Assembly (NCBI GenBank): GCA_032433765.1 | Contig: JAVIAB010000102.1 | Coordinates: forward strand, 8,305,021-8,369,020 | Source of the DNA: Megaustenia siamemsis | Lineage: Eukaryota > Mollusca > Gastropoda > Stylommatophora > Ariophantidae | Direction of reading: 5' to 3' | DNA: 64,000 nt | Shown here: positions 11,296-21,320 of the stretch, one piece after another | Layout of the letters: the number at the start of each line of letters is the position of its first letter | How positions within the stretch are numbered: the first letter of the stretch is position 1 | Made by a program: the position numbers and the translations under genes | The notes under the pieces: generated by a model | Told to the model about the DNA's origin: nothing | The model's database searches: none | Seen by the model: the letters and a program-made list of their open reading frames with translations, nothing else

Positions 11296-11550
11296 ACAGA
11301 TTTACCCCTGAACGCGATTCCCATTTCCCCCCAACTTCTTCACCTTCCTCCTGGTCTGCTTCTAGAACGCTCTATGTGGGCACCAGCGGCTGACGGTGGG
11401 TTCGAAACTTGAGGAGGCTAGGACGTGATGAGTGATCGCATTACATATATACAGAATATATCACTTTCTCTTTTCTTCAGATCATAGAGAGGTTAATATT
11501 TAACCTGGTAGTTTGCGACCCAATAAATTACGCCACTTTCCGCTCTGTTA

Positions 11551-11720
11551 TATAATTACTTCATTATGTTCATAAAATATCGTAATTATAATTACTTCAT
11601 TATGTTAGTAAAATATCGTAATTATAATTACTTCATTATGTTAGTAAAATATCGTAATTATAATTACTTCATTATGTTAGTAAAATATCGTAATTATAAT
11701 TACTTCATATTATCTTAGTT
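11551..11720. repeat. 36-bp AT-rich minisatellite, about 4.5 copies
   Basis: The unit is ATAATTACTTCATTATGTTA plus GTAAAATATCGTAATT. Confidence 0.92.
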
Positions 11721-11739
11721 ATTTCAATTGTAAATTATA

Positions 11740-12589
11740 AAATAGACTACAGTAAGGTCTTTGACAGCGTATCGCATGCGAAACTGTGGAACATAATGAA
11801 AGACATGGGCTTTCCAACATTGAGTTATTGAGTTATTTGCGGGTCATCATCACTGCACTCTGAACATGTCCATAGGTGCTCAGATCCCCTCCTCAGCAAG
11901 TATTGCAGTGTCCAGCGACTGACGACGCCTGTTCTATGTTGGTTGATAAGTCTTCTTACACGCCCACTATGTTTCTCATTTCTGGCTGTGCCCATCTTAA
12001 CTCCCATCGTTTTCCTGCGAAAGAATGACGTAGACTCATGGCTGTCGAAGTCCTGTGTCGTCCCCACATCTCGGAGGACATTGATGATGTCCTCCCGATC
12101 CATTGCTTGACCGTCCTCAACAAATAGCACAGCTAGCCAACCTGTCCACACTTTCATTTCTCCATATTCTCCAATGTCTTGGGACGTAGACATAGGTGAC
12201 CTTGCGTATTTGTGACTTCTACAATGACTCTACCCATTGTATACGTACAGAGCCTGCATCCAACTTTCTTATCATGCTCATCGAATCACTCAGTTAGGCA
12301 TTCGTGGTTGATTTTCCAACATACTTATTACAACTTATATAAATCATTATATCACGAACAGCAACCAGCTATCAGAATAGCGGGCGAAACATCAAACTGG
12401 TTTGAAGTACAAAATGAGGTGAAGCAGGGATGTAACCTCTCTCCATACCTGTTCAACATCTATGTAGAAAACATCATGAGAAATGTCAGAAACGATGACA
12501 GATTTGTGAAGCTCAACCCTTTCATAATAAATGACAACATAATTCCAGAACTCAGATACGCTGATGACACAGTCAAACGCACAAACAGT

Positions 12590-12600
<11 letters not shown>
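11740..12600 (+). mobile_element. Reverse-transcriptase fragment split by Rep-F
   Basis: The left piece (to 11820) encodes an RT segment with YSKVFDSVSHAKLWN. The right piece (from 12313) continues it with NEVKQGCNLSPYLFNIYVEN and a YADDT active-site motif near 12560, ending at a (TA)n run. A reversed Rep-F copy interrupts it with a 10-bp target duplication. Stops make it non-functional. Confidence 0.8.
11821..12312 (-). repeat. Rep-F, complete copy inserted in an RT fragment
   Basis: 492 bp flanked by direct repeats TTTCCAACAT at 11811-11820 and 12313-12322, which defines both Rep-F ends. A frame at 11825-12193 is open for 122 codons and resembles the frame at 21490-21786, but it matches no family I recognise. 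Confidence 0.8.

Positions 12601-12604
<4 letters not shown>

Positions 12605-12663
<59 letters not shown>
12605..12663. repeat. (TA)n microsatellite
   Basis: About 58 bp of alternating T and A following a poly-A run. Confidence 0.98.
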
Positions 12664-12667
<4 letters not shown>

Positions 12668-12745
12668 CCCCTGTCACGCCAAGTGGTGTATAGGGGATAT
12701 GGTGTTAGTGACCATAAACTTTACAGACCTTCAGCACAGATTAAA
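12664..12745 (-). repeat. SINE-1 3' end fragment
   Basis: CCCTGTCACGCCAAGTGGTG then GGTGTTAGTGACCATAAA matches the SINE-1 3' domain in reverse. It starts at the (TA)n run. Confidence 0.8.
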
Positions 12746-12789
12746 AGAAACAATTGAGTGTAATATATATATATGTAGAGAGAGAGAGA

Positions 12790-13315
12790 GCAACAACAAC
12801 TTAAATGGTTTGGCCACCTGGTCAGAATGAATCCTCACCAATCACCATCAAGGACGTTCTTCTCAAGAATGCATGGAAAAAGACCAAGAGGAAGACCCAG
12901 AAGAAGATGGATAGATGCAGTGACAGAGACATGTAACAACAAAGGAAAATCACTAATTCAGACAGTTCGAGCAGCTAAGGAACGACAAATGATATAAACC
13001 ACGACACCTTTTAGGTATCAGTGAAAAGAGAAAAGAATAAGATGGATAGATGCAGTGACAGAGACATGTAACAACAAAGGAAAATCACTAATTCAGACAG
13101 TTCGAGCAGCTAAGGAACGACAAATGATATAAACCACGACACCTTTTAGGTATCAGTGAAAAGAGAAAAGAATAAGATGGATAGATGCAGTGACAGAGAC
13201 ATGTAACAACAAAGGAAAATCACTAATTCAGACAGTTCGAGCAGCTAAGGAACGACAAATGATATAAACCACGACACCTTTTAGGTATCAGTGAAAAGAG
13301 AAAAGAAGAAGAAGA
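12790..13315 (+). mobile_element. LINE-J 3' end with three 135-bp tandem copies
   Basis: Begins with a retrotransposon C-terminal frame (LKWFGHLVRMNPHQ, then GRPRRRWIDAVTET). The last part, from GATGGATAGATGC to an AAAGAGAAAAGAA tail, is repeated head-to-tail starting at 12905, 13041 and 13176. Tail is (AAG)n-like. Confidence 0.85.
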
Positions 13316-13379
13316 ATGAGTGTATTTAATTTAAAAAAAACACAGTAAAGAGCGAAACCTCTATCTAAATAAACAGAAA

Positions 13380-13990
13380 ACTAAGATAATGTCCATTGAC
13401 AAAACAAAAAGCCAACACAAAATCATCACCAACAGTGAAGAAATGGAAATTGTAACAAACTATGAATATCTGGTATCTGTAGTAACTGACAATGGAGACA
13501 TCCAGAACGAGGTCAAAAGAAGATTATCAATGGTAACACACAAATTAAACACCATGAACAACATATGGCACAATACTAGCAAGGCAGCAGAATTAAAATT
13601 ACTAAGGACATGTATCTACCCGATAGCAGCATATGAATCATGTGCAATCTCGGAAATAGCAAGAAGGACAATTGATTCATTCGTAACAAAATTATACAGA
13701 AAAATCATTAAGATCTTTGGATAATGAACAAGAGCAATGAAGACACTAAAAGATTTAAACATTAAAATAAACAGGTGTATAAACACCATTCTACATAGGA
13801 AATTAAAATACTATAGCCACGTCAAAAGACATAGCGGGCTGGAAACAATAATAACGGAAGGCATGATTTCTGGGCGACGAGACAGGGGTAGACCAAGATT
13901 AAGGTAGTTTCAAGACATTAAGGAGACCGTTAACGTGGCAACAGAAAAAGTGGGGCATCTGGCTAGAGACATATTCTTTCAGACGGACTG
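13380..13990 (+). mobile_element. LINE-E 3' coding fragment
   Basis: The frame 13389-13724 encodes a typical post-RT region (TNYEYLVSVVTDNGDIQNEV, then RTCIYPIAAYESCA), followed in other frames by a KYYSHVKRHSGLE-type stretch and GRPRLR, ending in a VGHLARD-like stretch that enters the 61-bp array. Confidence 0.8.
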
Positions 13991-14230
13991 TTGTGAATGG
14001 AACGTTCTGTGGCAGATCTGGCTAGAGACATATTCTTTCAGACGGACTGTTGTGAATGTAACGTTCTGTGGGAGATCTGAGTAGAGACAGAGATTCTTTC
14101 AGACGGGCTGTGGTGAAAGCAACGTTCTATGGGAGATCTGGCTAGAGGAAGAGATTCTTTCAGACGGGCTGTGGTGAAAGCAACGTTCTGTGAGAGATCT
14201 GGCTAGAGGAAGAGATTCTTTCAGACGGTT
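13960..14230 (+). repeat. 61-bp tandem repeat, about 4 copies, at the LINE-E 3' end
   Basis: The unit contains GATCTGGCTAGAGACA and TTCTTTCAGACGG then AACGTTCTGTGG. The first unit is in frame with LINE-E coding sequence. The same unit forms the large array at 42.3-43.8 kb. Confidence 0.9.
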
Positions 14231-14234
14231 ATAA

Positions 14235-15009
14235 TAAAATAATCTGAGGTATGCTGATGATACAGTCTTAATCGCTTAGAGTGAAAATAAGTTACAAGAA
14301 ATGTTGGACATTATCGTGAAAGAAAGCCAAAATACTCAGCCTTAATAGCAAAAAGACAGAAGTAATGGTAGCAAAGAAAACAACGTCAGCGCAATGCACA
14401 CTAAAGACAAGTGGAACAATATTAAAACAGATAAATGAATTTAAATATCTGGGAACAATGTTAACCTTAGATGGTAGATGTACAACAGAGGTGAGATACA
14501 TGATGACTCAGGCAAATGCAGCTTTCCAAAAAATGAGGAAGATACTGCGCAATCCATTTTTGACAATAGAAACAAGAAGAAGTGTTCTTAAATGTCAGTC
14601 TTAACATATGCGTGTGAATCATGGGCAATAGGATAGTAGACATGAAACTCACTGGAGTCTGTAGAAATGTGGTTTTGCAGAAGAATGTTGAGAATACCAT
14701 GGACATCTAAGAAGAGTAATGAAAACGTTCTGAAAGAGGCCAAAGCAAAAAGAGAGCTAATTTCCAATATTAGAAAGAAACAATCATCATTTTTTTGCCA
14801 TATAATGAAAAGAGAAAAGCTGGAATATATTGTAACAACTGGGAAAATTGAGGGACGACGAGATAGAGGGAAGCAAACAGAAAAGATACCAAACAGCTTA
14901 AGAGAATGGCTTGGCAGAAGGTCAACAACAGAAATGATAAATAACTGTCGAGATAGAAAGTTATGGAGAGACATAGCACCTACGCCAACAGGCATGGCAT
15001 TTGATGATA

Positions 15010-15047
<38 letters not shown>

Positions 15048-15050
15048 ATA
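14235..15050 (+). mobile_element. LINE-B 3' part with GAT tail
   Basis: C-terminal region of a non-LTR element: RYADDTVLIA-like start, FKYLGTMLTLDGRCTTEVRY in 14365-14604, then RRMLRIPWTSKKSNENVLKE in 14667-15062, and a (GAT)n tail at 15003-15048. A frameshift near 14600 splits the frame. Confidence 0.88.
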
Positions 15051-15129
15051 GCATCAAAGTAAATGCTAGTTTGTGTGTTCTTCTGCGCATATTTCGAAGA
15101 AAGAATTAAAGACTGTACAAATCTATAAA

Positions 15130-16385
15130 GGGGAGTAATAATGATTTGAATATCAAAAGCAAGCGATGCATTCGATGCACTGGGAAACGTAAAATTAGGT
15201 TAAACACAAACATAAAAATTGTTCAATGTTAAGTCGGTCTTATTATATGGCTGTGAAACATGGAGAGCAACAAAAATGGCAATCATGAAGATACAGGCTT
15301 TCATTAATGGATACTTACGCAGAACAAAAGTATGGAAATGGCAGGTTAAAATCACTAAGTCCCTAAACCTAGAATTATGAAAAAGTACCAGTCAAATACC
15401 AGTGGATAAAGAGATATAGCAAAGACGATGGCGCTGGATAGGACACACACTACGGAAGCCAACTGAGAGTATTACACAACATGCCCTTTTTTTTGGAATC
15501 CCCAAGGAAAAACAGGAAGACCAAAATATTCTTGGAGAAGACAGATAGAAGCAGAGGTGAGGATGATGGGAAAAACATGGAATGATCTTTAAAAAATGGC
15601 AAGAAACACAACGACTTGGAAAGTGTTTGTTGAAGACCTATGCACCACAGGGATTTGATGCTCCATAGGGAGTTGAAAGTGTTTGTTGAAGACCTATGCT
15701 CCAGGGAGTTGAAAGTGTTTGTTGAAGACCTATGCTCCACAGGAATTTGATGCTCCAGGGAGTTGAAAGTGTTTGTTGAAGACCTATGCTCCAGGGAGTT
15801 GAAAGTGTTTGTTGAAGACCTATGCTCCAGGGAGTTGAAAGTGTTTGTTGAAGACCTATGCTCCAGAGAGTTGAAAGTGTTTGTTGAAGACCTATGCTCC
15901 ACATGAAATTGAAAGTGTTTGTTGAAGACCTATGCTCCACAGGGAATTGAAAGTGTTTGTTGAAGACCTATGCTCCACAGGGAATTGAAAGTGTTTGTTG
16001 AAGACCTATACTCCACAGAGAGCTGAAAGTGTTTGTTGAAGACCTATACTCCACAGAGAGCTGAAAGTGTTTGTTGAAGACCTATACTCCACAGAGAGCT
16101 GAAAGTGTTTGTTGAAGACCTATGCTCCACAGAGAGCTGAAAGTGTTTGTTGAAGACCTATACTCCACAGAAAGCTGAAAGTGTTTGTTCAAGACCTATA
16201 GTCCACAGAGAGCTGAAAGTGTTTGTTGAAGACCTATACTCCACAGAGAGCTGAAAGTGTTTGTTGAAGACCTATAGTCCACAGAGAGCTGAAAGTGTTT
16301 GTTCAAGACTTATAGTCCACAGAGAGCTGAAAGTGTTTGTTGAAGACCTATGCTCCACAGACAGCTGAAAGGTAGAAAAAGAAGA
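15130..16385 (+). mobile_element. LINE-A 3' part with expanded tail repeat
   Basis: Collinear with the last about 500 bp of the full-length LINE-A (ISKASDAFDALGN-like, ETWRATKMAIMKIQ-like frames, damaged), then a 38-bp array, then the GGTAGAAAAAGAAGAAG tail at 16371-16387. Confidence 0.88.
15615..16368 (+). repeat. 38-bp array, about 20 copies, LINE-A 3' terminus
   Basis: The unit contains GAAAGTGTTTGTTGAAGACC then TATGCTCCACAGGGAATT. Length variants (missing ACA of CCACAGG; an inserted TTTGATGCTCC) are concentrated in the first third, and AGAGAGCTG units make up the last third. Confidence 0.94.
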
Positions 16386-16387
16386 AG

Positions 16388-16735
16388 AATTATTATATTG
16401 TTTCACATAAACAATTTGATTGATTTTCCGTCTATTTCTCAGTTTGATTATTGTTTCGTTAAGCTTTTCATTCATTCTTTTTAATGACATTTTTATGATA
16501 GATCGTGTTACTCAGCAGTTTATGGAAGGTTATTTAGTTATCCTATTCTGATACTCATTTTATTTTTTAAAATTATTATTTAAAGTTGCTGCAATTGATA
16601 TCAGCTGTACATGTGTGTTATCAACTTCTCTGTCGTATTCACAAACATCATCACCATCATTAACATCACTGCAACGATCAACACGGCCAACTTTACTGCC
16701 ATCACACAACAAACATCACTATCATATCAACCACT
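16388..16735. other. Unassigned AT-rich sequence
   Basis: No element recognised. It contains loosely repetitive CATCACCATCATTAACATCA text. The overlapping open frames look non-coding. Confidence 0.4.
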
Positions 16736-16739
16736 CATC

Positions 16740-17140
16740 ATGTATCATACCGGTTGGTGTAGGCGATCACGTCCATCCACAACTCGCTGTCCTCAACACC
16801 ATGACTCCAGGCTATCCAGTATCTTATCTCTTTGTCGGCCACAATATCGTTTTCTCTGTATTTTGCCAGTTGTAACCAAGTATCTCAACTTCTCACGATG
16901 TGTCCGAAGAATTTCTTTCTGGTGTTTTTAAGAGCTCCCTTTTTTAATTTGCCGCTTTGATGATGTCCTTGTTAGTACTTTTAGCCCGTCCAGGGAAATC
17001 TCATCATTCTCTTGAGAAATCCCATCGAGGAAAGATCTCTCACCATCGTTTCATTTGTGCTATCCATGATTCACTTCCATAGATTATATTTGGTTTTAAA
17101 TAACACTGATGAAATCTCTTTCTTTCCTCTATTGACAGAC
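16740..17140 (-). mobile_element. LINE-H-like 3' fragment
   Basis: Reverse complement encodes fragments such as KYNLWKSIMDS, RMMRFPWTG and HIVRS separated by stops, with a TACACCAACCGGTATGATAC 3' end like LINE-H at 41.4 kb. It abuts the fold-back at 17141. Confidence 0.65.
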
Positions 17141-17206
17141 ATGAAGATTGTGTTGTATAGTGCTAACTCTGGAGGCAAAACGAGCACTATACAACACAAT
17201 CTTCAT
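17141..17206. repeat. Perfect 24-bp inverted repeat, 18-bp loop
   Basis: The arms at 17141-17164 and 17183-17206 are exact reverse complements. The right arm belongs to LINE-D sequence; the left arm is a flipped copy of it at the join with the LINE-H-like fragment. Confidence 0.95.
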
Positions 17207-17535
17207 CCCAACGTTGTGCTACCAATGCCAGACCTGGACCCTAGATGCAAGAACAATAAGAAAATAACCTCTACAGAGATGAAATGTGTTAGACGAATGA
17301 CAGGAAACAGTCTGAGAGATAAAATCAGAAATGAAGAACTGAGAAAAAAGCTAGGAATAGCCCCCGCCATAGAATATATAAGGAAACAACAGATAAAGTG
17401 GTTTGGCCACGTGACAAGGCAGAAAGATCAAAACACAACAGAACGAGCCTTCAACAAACGTTGTGAGAACAGCCTAATAAAAGTAATATTGGAAGGGAAA
17501 ATACAAGGTAAAAGAGGCAGAGGTAGACCAAGACT
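17165..17535 (+). mobile_element. LINE-D fragment joined to LINE-C
   Basis: LINE-D frame (MKCVRRMTGNSLRDKIRNEE, KKLGIAPAIEYIRKQQIKWF) to about 17470, then LINE-C (LIKVILEGKIQGKRGRGRPR). LINE-C is cut at 17545 by LINE-A and resumes at 20631. Confidence 0.85.
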
Positions 17536-17555
17536 AACATGGACTCTTCTACCTT

Positions 17556-17933
17556 TTAGCTCCCAGTGGAGCATAGGTCTTCAACAAACACTTTCCAAGT
17601 CGTTCTGTTTTTTGCAATTCTTTTAAGATCATTCCATGTCTTCCCCATCATCTTCATCTCTGCTTCAATCTGTCTTCTCCAAGAATTCCTTGGTCTTCCT
17701 CTTTGTCTTTTCCCCTGGGGATTCCAAAAAAGGGCCTGTTGTGTAATACTCTCAGTTGGTTTCCGTAGTGTGTGTCCTATCCATCGCCATCGTCTTCGCT
17801 GTATTTCTTTATCCACTGGTATTTGACCGGTACATTTCCATAATTCCACGTTTGTGACTTTGTCCTGCCATTTCCATCCCTTTATTCTGCGCAAGCATCC
17901 ATTAATGAAAGTCTGTACCTTCGTGATTGTCAA
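17556..17933 (-). pseudogene. LINE-A ORF part 3: C-terminal domain
   Basis: About 125 codons continuing the polyprotein after the second break: ITKVQTFINGCLRRIKGWKW, GQIPVDKEIQRRRWRWIGHT, RGRPRNSWRRQIEAEMKMMG, ending VEDLCSTGS just before the 3' tail. This tryptophan/arginine-rich end is typical of these retrotransposons; its function is not known to me. The last about 38 bases of coding sequence are the unit amplified as minisatellite at three other loci. Confidence 0.85.
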
Positions 17934-17938
17934 TTTTG

Positions 17939-19168
17939 TTATTCTCCATGTTTCACAGCCATATAATAGAACCGAATAACATTGGAGTTGAAAATTTGTA
18001 TTTTTGTATTTAGCCTAATTTCTTTGGATTTCCATATGTTTCCCAGTGCAATGAAAGCTCCTCTTGCTTTTGATATCCTTATTTTGGTATCTTTTTCTGT
18101 TCCTCCCTCTTTATCTATATTACTGCCCAGATATATATAAGATTGTACGTCTAGTAGAGGTATTTCTCCTAGTTTTATTTGGTTATTGCCAACTGCATTA
18201 ATTCTCATAATGTTGGTCTTATCTCTATTAATCTTTAGTCCTAGCTGTTGTGATCTCTCATCTAATATACTCATTTTATCTTGCATCTGTTGGTGGCTGT
18301 GTGATAGGAGAGCTATGTCATCAGCAAAGTCTAAATCATCAAGTTGTTTGGTCAGTGACCACTGGATCCCATTTCTGTTGTTTTGAGTTATTTTCATAAT
18401 CCAATCTATGGCCAGTAGAAAGAGAAATGGAGACAGAAGGCATCCTTGCCTTACTCCTGTTCTTATTTCAAATGCTTCTGTAAGCTGTCCTTCATGCACC
18501 ACACTACATTTTGTTCCTTCATACATTGTTTTTATCAGGTTAATAAACTTTATGGGGATTCCATAATGACTCAGCAACTTCCAAAGCATTCTTCTGTCTA
18601 AACTATCAAATGCCTTTTCGTAATCTATGAATCCAATATAAAGTGGGGATTTTAGTTCTAAACTTTGTTCAACTATTATACGTAGAGTAGTTATTTGATC
18701 AGCACATGATCTGTTCTTCCTAAAACCTGCTTGTTCATCTCTCAAGTGTTTCTCTATAGCCTCTTTTAGTCTCTCCAGAATGATTCTGCCTAATATTTTT
18801 CCTGGCACTGATAGTAGCATAATTCCCCTATAATTTGTGCACTCCTGTAAACTTCCTTTCTTTGGTAGTTTGATCATATAACCTTCTCTCCAGTCTTTAG
18901 GTATTTCTTCCCTCTCCCAAATTTTATCCAATAGATTATGTAACATCTTGGTAGAGGTGATAATATCTGCTTTGATGGCTTCCGAAGGAATTTCATCTGG
19001 TCCTGTGGCTTTACCATCTTTTAACAGTTTGATGGCTTTCATTATTTCTTCTTTGCTTGGTTTTCCGCAGTTAACGTGTAATTCTTCTTCTGCTGGTAGT
19101 ATATCTGGAGGATTATTTGAGCCAGGTCTGTTCAAAAGTTCTTCAAAGTGCTCCTTCCATCTCTCCAT
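17939..19168 (-). CDS. LINE-A ORF part 2: reverse transcriptase
   Basis: 409 codons overlapping part 1 by 37 bases in another frame. It contains the non-LTR RT landmarks in order: GPDEIPSEAIKA, NYRGIMLLSV, DEQAGFRKNRSCADQI, FIDYEKAFDSLDR (motif A), GVRQGCLLSPFLF (motif B), DLDFADDIALL (catalytic FADD, motif C) and the downstream SYIYLGSNIDKEGG stretch. It copies element RNA at the nicked target. The end (NVIRFYYMAVKHGE) is out of frame relative to the sister copy at 34.2-35.2 kb, where NVKSVLLYGCETW continues; a small deletion near 17975 explains this. Catalytic residues are intact, so the element was probably active recently. The first methionine may be an accident of the upstream frameshift. 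Confidence 0.92.
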   Translation of the reverse strand: MERWKEHFEELLNRPGSNNPPDILPAEEELHVNCGKPSKEEIMKAIKLLKDGKATGPDEIPSEAIKADIITSTKMLHNLLDKIWEREEIPKDWREGYMIKLPKKGSLQECTNYRGIMLLSVPGKILGRIILERLKEAIEKHLRDEQAGFRKNRSCADQITTLRIIVEQSLELKSPLYIGFIDYEKAFDSLDRRMLWKLLSHYGIPIKFINLIKTMYEGTKCSVVHEGQLTEAFEIRTGVRQGCLLSPFLFLLAIDWIMKITQNNRNGIQWSLTKQLDDLDFADDIALLSHSHQQMQDKMSILDERSQQLGLKINRDKTNIMRINAVGNNQIKLGEIPLLDVQSYIYLGSNIDKEGGTEKDTKIRISKARGAFIALGNIWKSKEIRLNTKIQIFNSNVIRFYYMAVKHGE

Positions 19169-20613
19169 TTGTTCTTTATATTACTAAGCAGATTTCCTTT
19201 CTTATCTTTGATAAAGGCGTTGATCTGTTTGTATTTTCCACCTAATTTCTTTGTGCTGTTGTACAGTTCTTTCATATTCCCTTTATTTGCTGCTTCTTCT
19301 GCCTCTTTAGCTAATTCATCTATATATTTCCTCTTATCCCTTTTAATGCATCTTCTCACTTCTTTATTCACCTCTGTGTAAGCTTCCTGTGTCTTGGCTT
19401 TATTACTTCTTGTTTTGCTTTTATTTATGTCTGCTTTCTTGTTCTTTCTTTCTTTAATTTTATCCAGGGTCTCTGCTGTCATCCATGCCTTATTCTGGCG
19501 TTCTCTTTTCCCCAGTGTTTCTTCGCATGTCTCTTTCCATATATTTTTTACCTGTTTCCAATGATCTTCTATATTTATAGTATTTTCTAGTTGTTGGAGG
19601 ACTTGGTATTTGTTTGATATTGTGACTGCGAATTTATCTTTAATTCCTTGTTCTTTAAGAAACCCTACATTGAAATACGTTCTGCCCTTATTCGTTGTAG
19701 TATACCTTTTTAATTTAATTTTAAGTTTGGCTAACAGAAGATGATGATCAGAAGCTATATCTGCCCCTCTATATACTTTTACATCCTGTAAGGATGACTT
19801 AAACTTATTATTAATACATATGTGATCAATTTGATTTTCCGTTCTATGATCTGGTGACACCCATGTAGCTTTGTGTATTCTTTTATGTTGGAATATTGTT
19901 CCTCCTAGGCTCATTTGATTAAGGGCGCAGAAATTCACAAATATCTCTCCATTCTCGTTTATATCTCCAAGTCCATGTTTTCCCATAATCTCTTCAAAGC
20001 CTCTGTTGTCTGATCCTACCTTAGCATTTAGGTCTCCCATCAAGATTATAATATCCTTGGCTCGTCTTGCATCCATCTGGCATTGTAGCTGTTTATAAAA
20101 ATCATCTTTAACTGAGTCATCTTTATCGTTGGTTGGTGCATAGCATTGTATAATGTGTAATTTTATTTTGTTTTTGGTTGTTCTAAATGTTGCTCTCACC
20201 AGTCTTGGTCCCACTGCCTCCCATTCTATTAGTGTCTTCTGTGCATTCTTTGATAGCATTATAGCTACCCCTTCGCTATGTTGTGCTCCTGGTTCCTGGT
20301 GTCCTGATGATAAAATCATCTCCCCTGTATTCAATTTTATTCTCTCCGCTCCCAGCCATCTTGTTTCACACATTCCCAGAATATCTATCTTGTAGTTGTT
20401 CATTTCTGCTGCCACTTGTGCCGCTTTTCCCTGTTCGTTAAGGGTACGAACATTCCAGGTGCCAATTCTGGATGATTTCCTGGTAGACAAAGGGTGACTC
20501 GGCAACCCGGACTCCTTATGGCTTTCTCCGGATTGCGTCATACATCTCTTAGACAGAGAGCCCTTCTCTTTCCTGGTTGACGGATTTACTTTATCTTTCT
20601 TTGACTTGTTCAT
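19132..20613 (-). CDS. LINE-A ORF part 1: APE-type endonuclease
   Basis: 493 codons from an ATG 18 bases inside the element. After a basic, serine-rich leader of about 45 residues comes an AP-endonuclease-like domain: IGTWNVRTLNEQGK, the metal-binding CETRW, MGDLNAKVGSDN, QIDHICINNKF and the final SDHHLL. Such domains nick the genomic target to prime reverse transcription. After about residue 300 a lysine- and glutamate-rich linker leads toward the RT. The frame ends in a short out-of-frame run after a one-base change near 19185; the next frame opens within the overlap and continues the protein. I read this as a single polyprotein gene broken by a frameshift, not as two natural genes. Related copies elsewhere in the window lack this 5' part. 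Confidence 0.9.
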   Translation of the reverse strand: MNKSKKDKVNPSTRKEKGSLSKRCMTQSGESHKESGLPSHPLSTRKSSRIGTWNVRTLNEQGKAAQVAAEMNNYKIDILGMCETRWLGAERIKLNTGEMILSSGHQEPGAQHSEGVAIMLSKNAQKTLIEWEAVGPRLVRATFRTTKNKIKLHIIQCYAPTNDKDDSVKDDFYKQLQCQMDARRAKDIIILMGDLNAKVGSDNRGFEEIMGKHGLGDINENGEIFVNFCALNQMSLGGTIFQHKRIHKATWVSPDHRTENQIDHICINNKFKSSLQDVKVYRGADIASDHHLLLAKLKIKLKRYTTTNKGRTYFNVGFLKEQGIKDKFAVTISNKYQVLQQLENTINIEDHWKQVKNIWKETCEETLGKRERQNKAWMTAETLDKIKERKNKKADINKSKTRSNKAKTQEAYTEVNKEVRRCIKRDKRKYIDELAKEAEEAANKGNMKELYNSTKKLGGKYKQINAFIKDKKGNLLSNIKNKWRDGRSTLKNF

Positions 20614-20630
20614 GTTTGTGAAGTTTTTTT

Positions 20631-20797
20631 AACATGGACTAGTAGCATCAAAAGACGGACTGTCAACCAATGACAATCTGCACCATCAAAGCAAGAGACA
20701 GAGTGGAATGGCGCTCCATGGTAGCCAACCTTCGATGCGGAGACGGCACTCAATGATGATGATGATGATGATGATTATGATGATGATGATGATGATT

Positions 20798-20842
<45 letters not shown>

Positions 20843-20850
20843 CACTGTGT
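20631..20850 (+). mobile_element. LINE-C 3' end, right half of the copy split by LINE-A
   Basis: Resumes at AACATGGACT with the IKRRTVNQ-like stretch, ERQSGMALHGSQPSMRRRHS in one frame and WRSMVANLRCGDGT in the family frame, then a (GAT)n tail at 20750-20841. Confidence 0.88.
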
Positions 20851-20879
20851 CACACACCAGACCATGCGGAAGTACAGGG

Positions 20880-21320
20880 AAATGAAAGAGTGGACAGGTT
20901 ATCTTGAAAAGGTCAAACTTCTCAAATCTATCATAGTTTCTGACATTTCTCATGATGTTCTCAGCATAGATTTTGAACAGGTATAGAGAGAGGGACGAAG
21001 AGATAGAGGGAAGCAAAGAGAAAAGATACCAGACAGCTTAAGAGAATGGCTTGGCAGAAGGTCAACAACAGAAATGATAAATAACTGTCGAGATCGAAAA
21101 TTGTGGAGAGACATAGTCACCTACGCCAGCAGGCCCGGTACTTGATAATGATGATGATGATGATGATGATGGTAGAGAGAGGATGCAGTCCTGCTTCACC
21201 CCATTTTGTACTACAAACCAGTTTGATGTTTGATGTTTGATGTTTCGTCAGCTATTCTGATCGCTATTTGATGTTCGTGATATAATGATTATATAAGTTG
21301 TAATAAGTATGTTGGAAAAT
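20880..21320 (-). mobile_element. RT fragment split by a LINE-B tail
   Basis: Reverse complement encodes LYLFKIYAENIMRNVRNYDR and matches the RT fragment at 12.4-12.5 kb. A 179-bp LINE-B 3' end sits inside it. The copy ends at the same junction with Rep-F as at 12.31 kb. Confidence 0.8.
20994..21172 (+). mobile_element. LINE-B 3' end insertion (179 bp)
   Basis: Flanked by perfect TAGAGAGAGG at 20984-20993 and 21173-21182. The body matches LINE-B (AGCTTAAGAGAATGGCTTGG) and ends in a (GAT)n tail: a strongly 5'-truncated target-primed insertion. Confidence 0.92.

Larger units (their letters stand above)
17546..20630 (-). mobile_element. LINE-A, full-length copy (3085 bp)
   Basis: Flanked by perfect 10-bp direct repeats AACATGGACT at 17536-17545 and 20631-20640, so both ends are fixed. 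Reading the minus strand: a short 5' leader, APE endonuclease, reverse transcriptase, C-terminal domain and a short 3' tail ending GGTAGAAG. Two single-site frame breaks split one ancestral ORF into three. It belongs to the EN+RT group often annotated as craniofacial development protein 2-like. Inserted in a LINE-C copy. Confidence 0.93.

Noticed and set aside
14770..14979. Minus-strand hydrophobic frames over LINE-B
   Set aside because: Antisense shadows of a retrotransposon coding frame.
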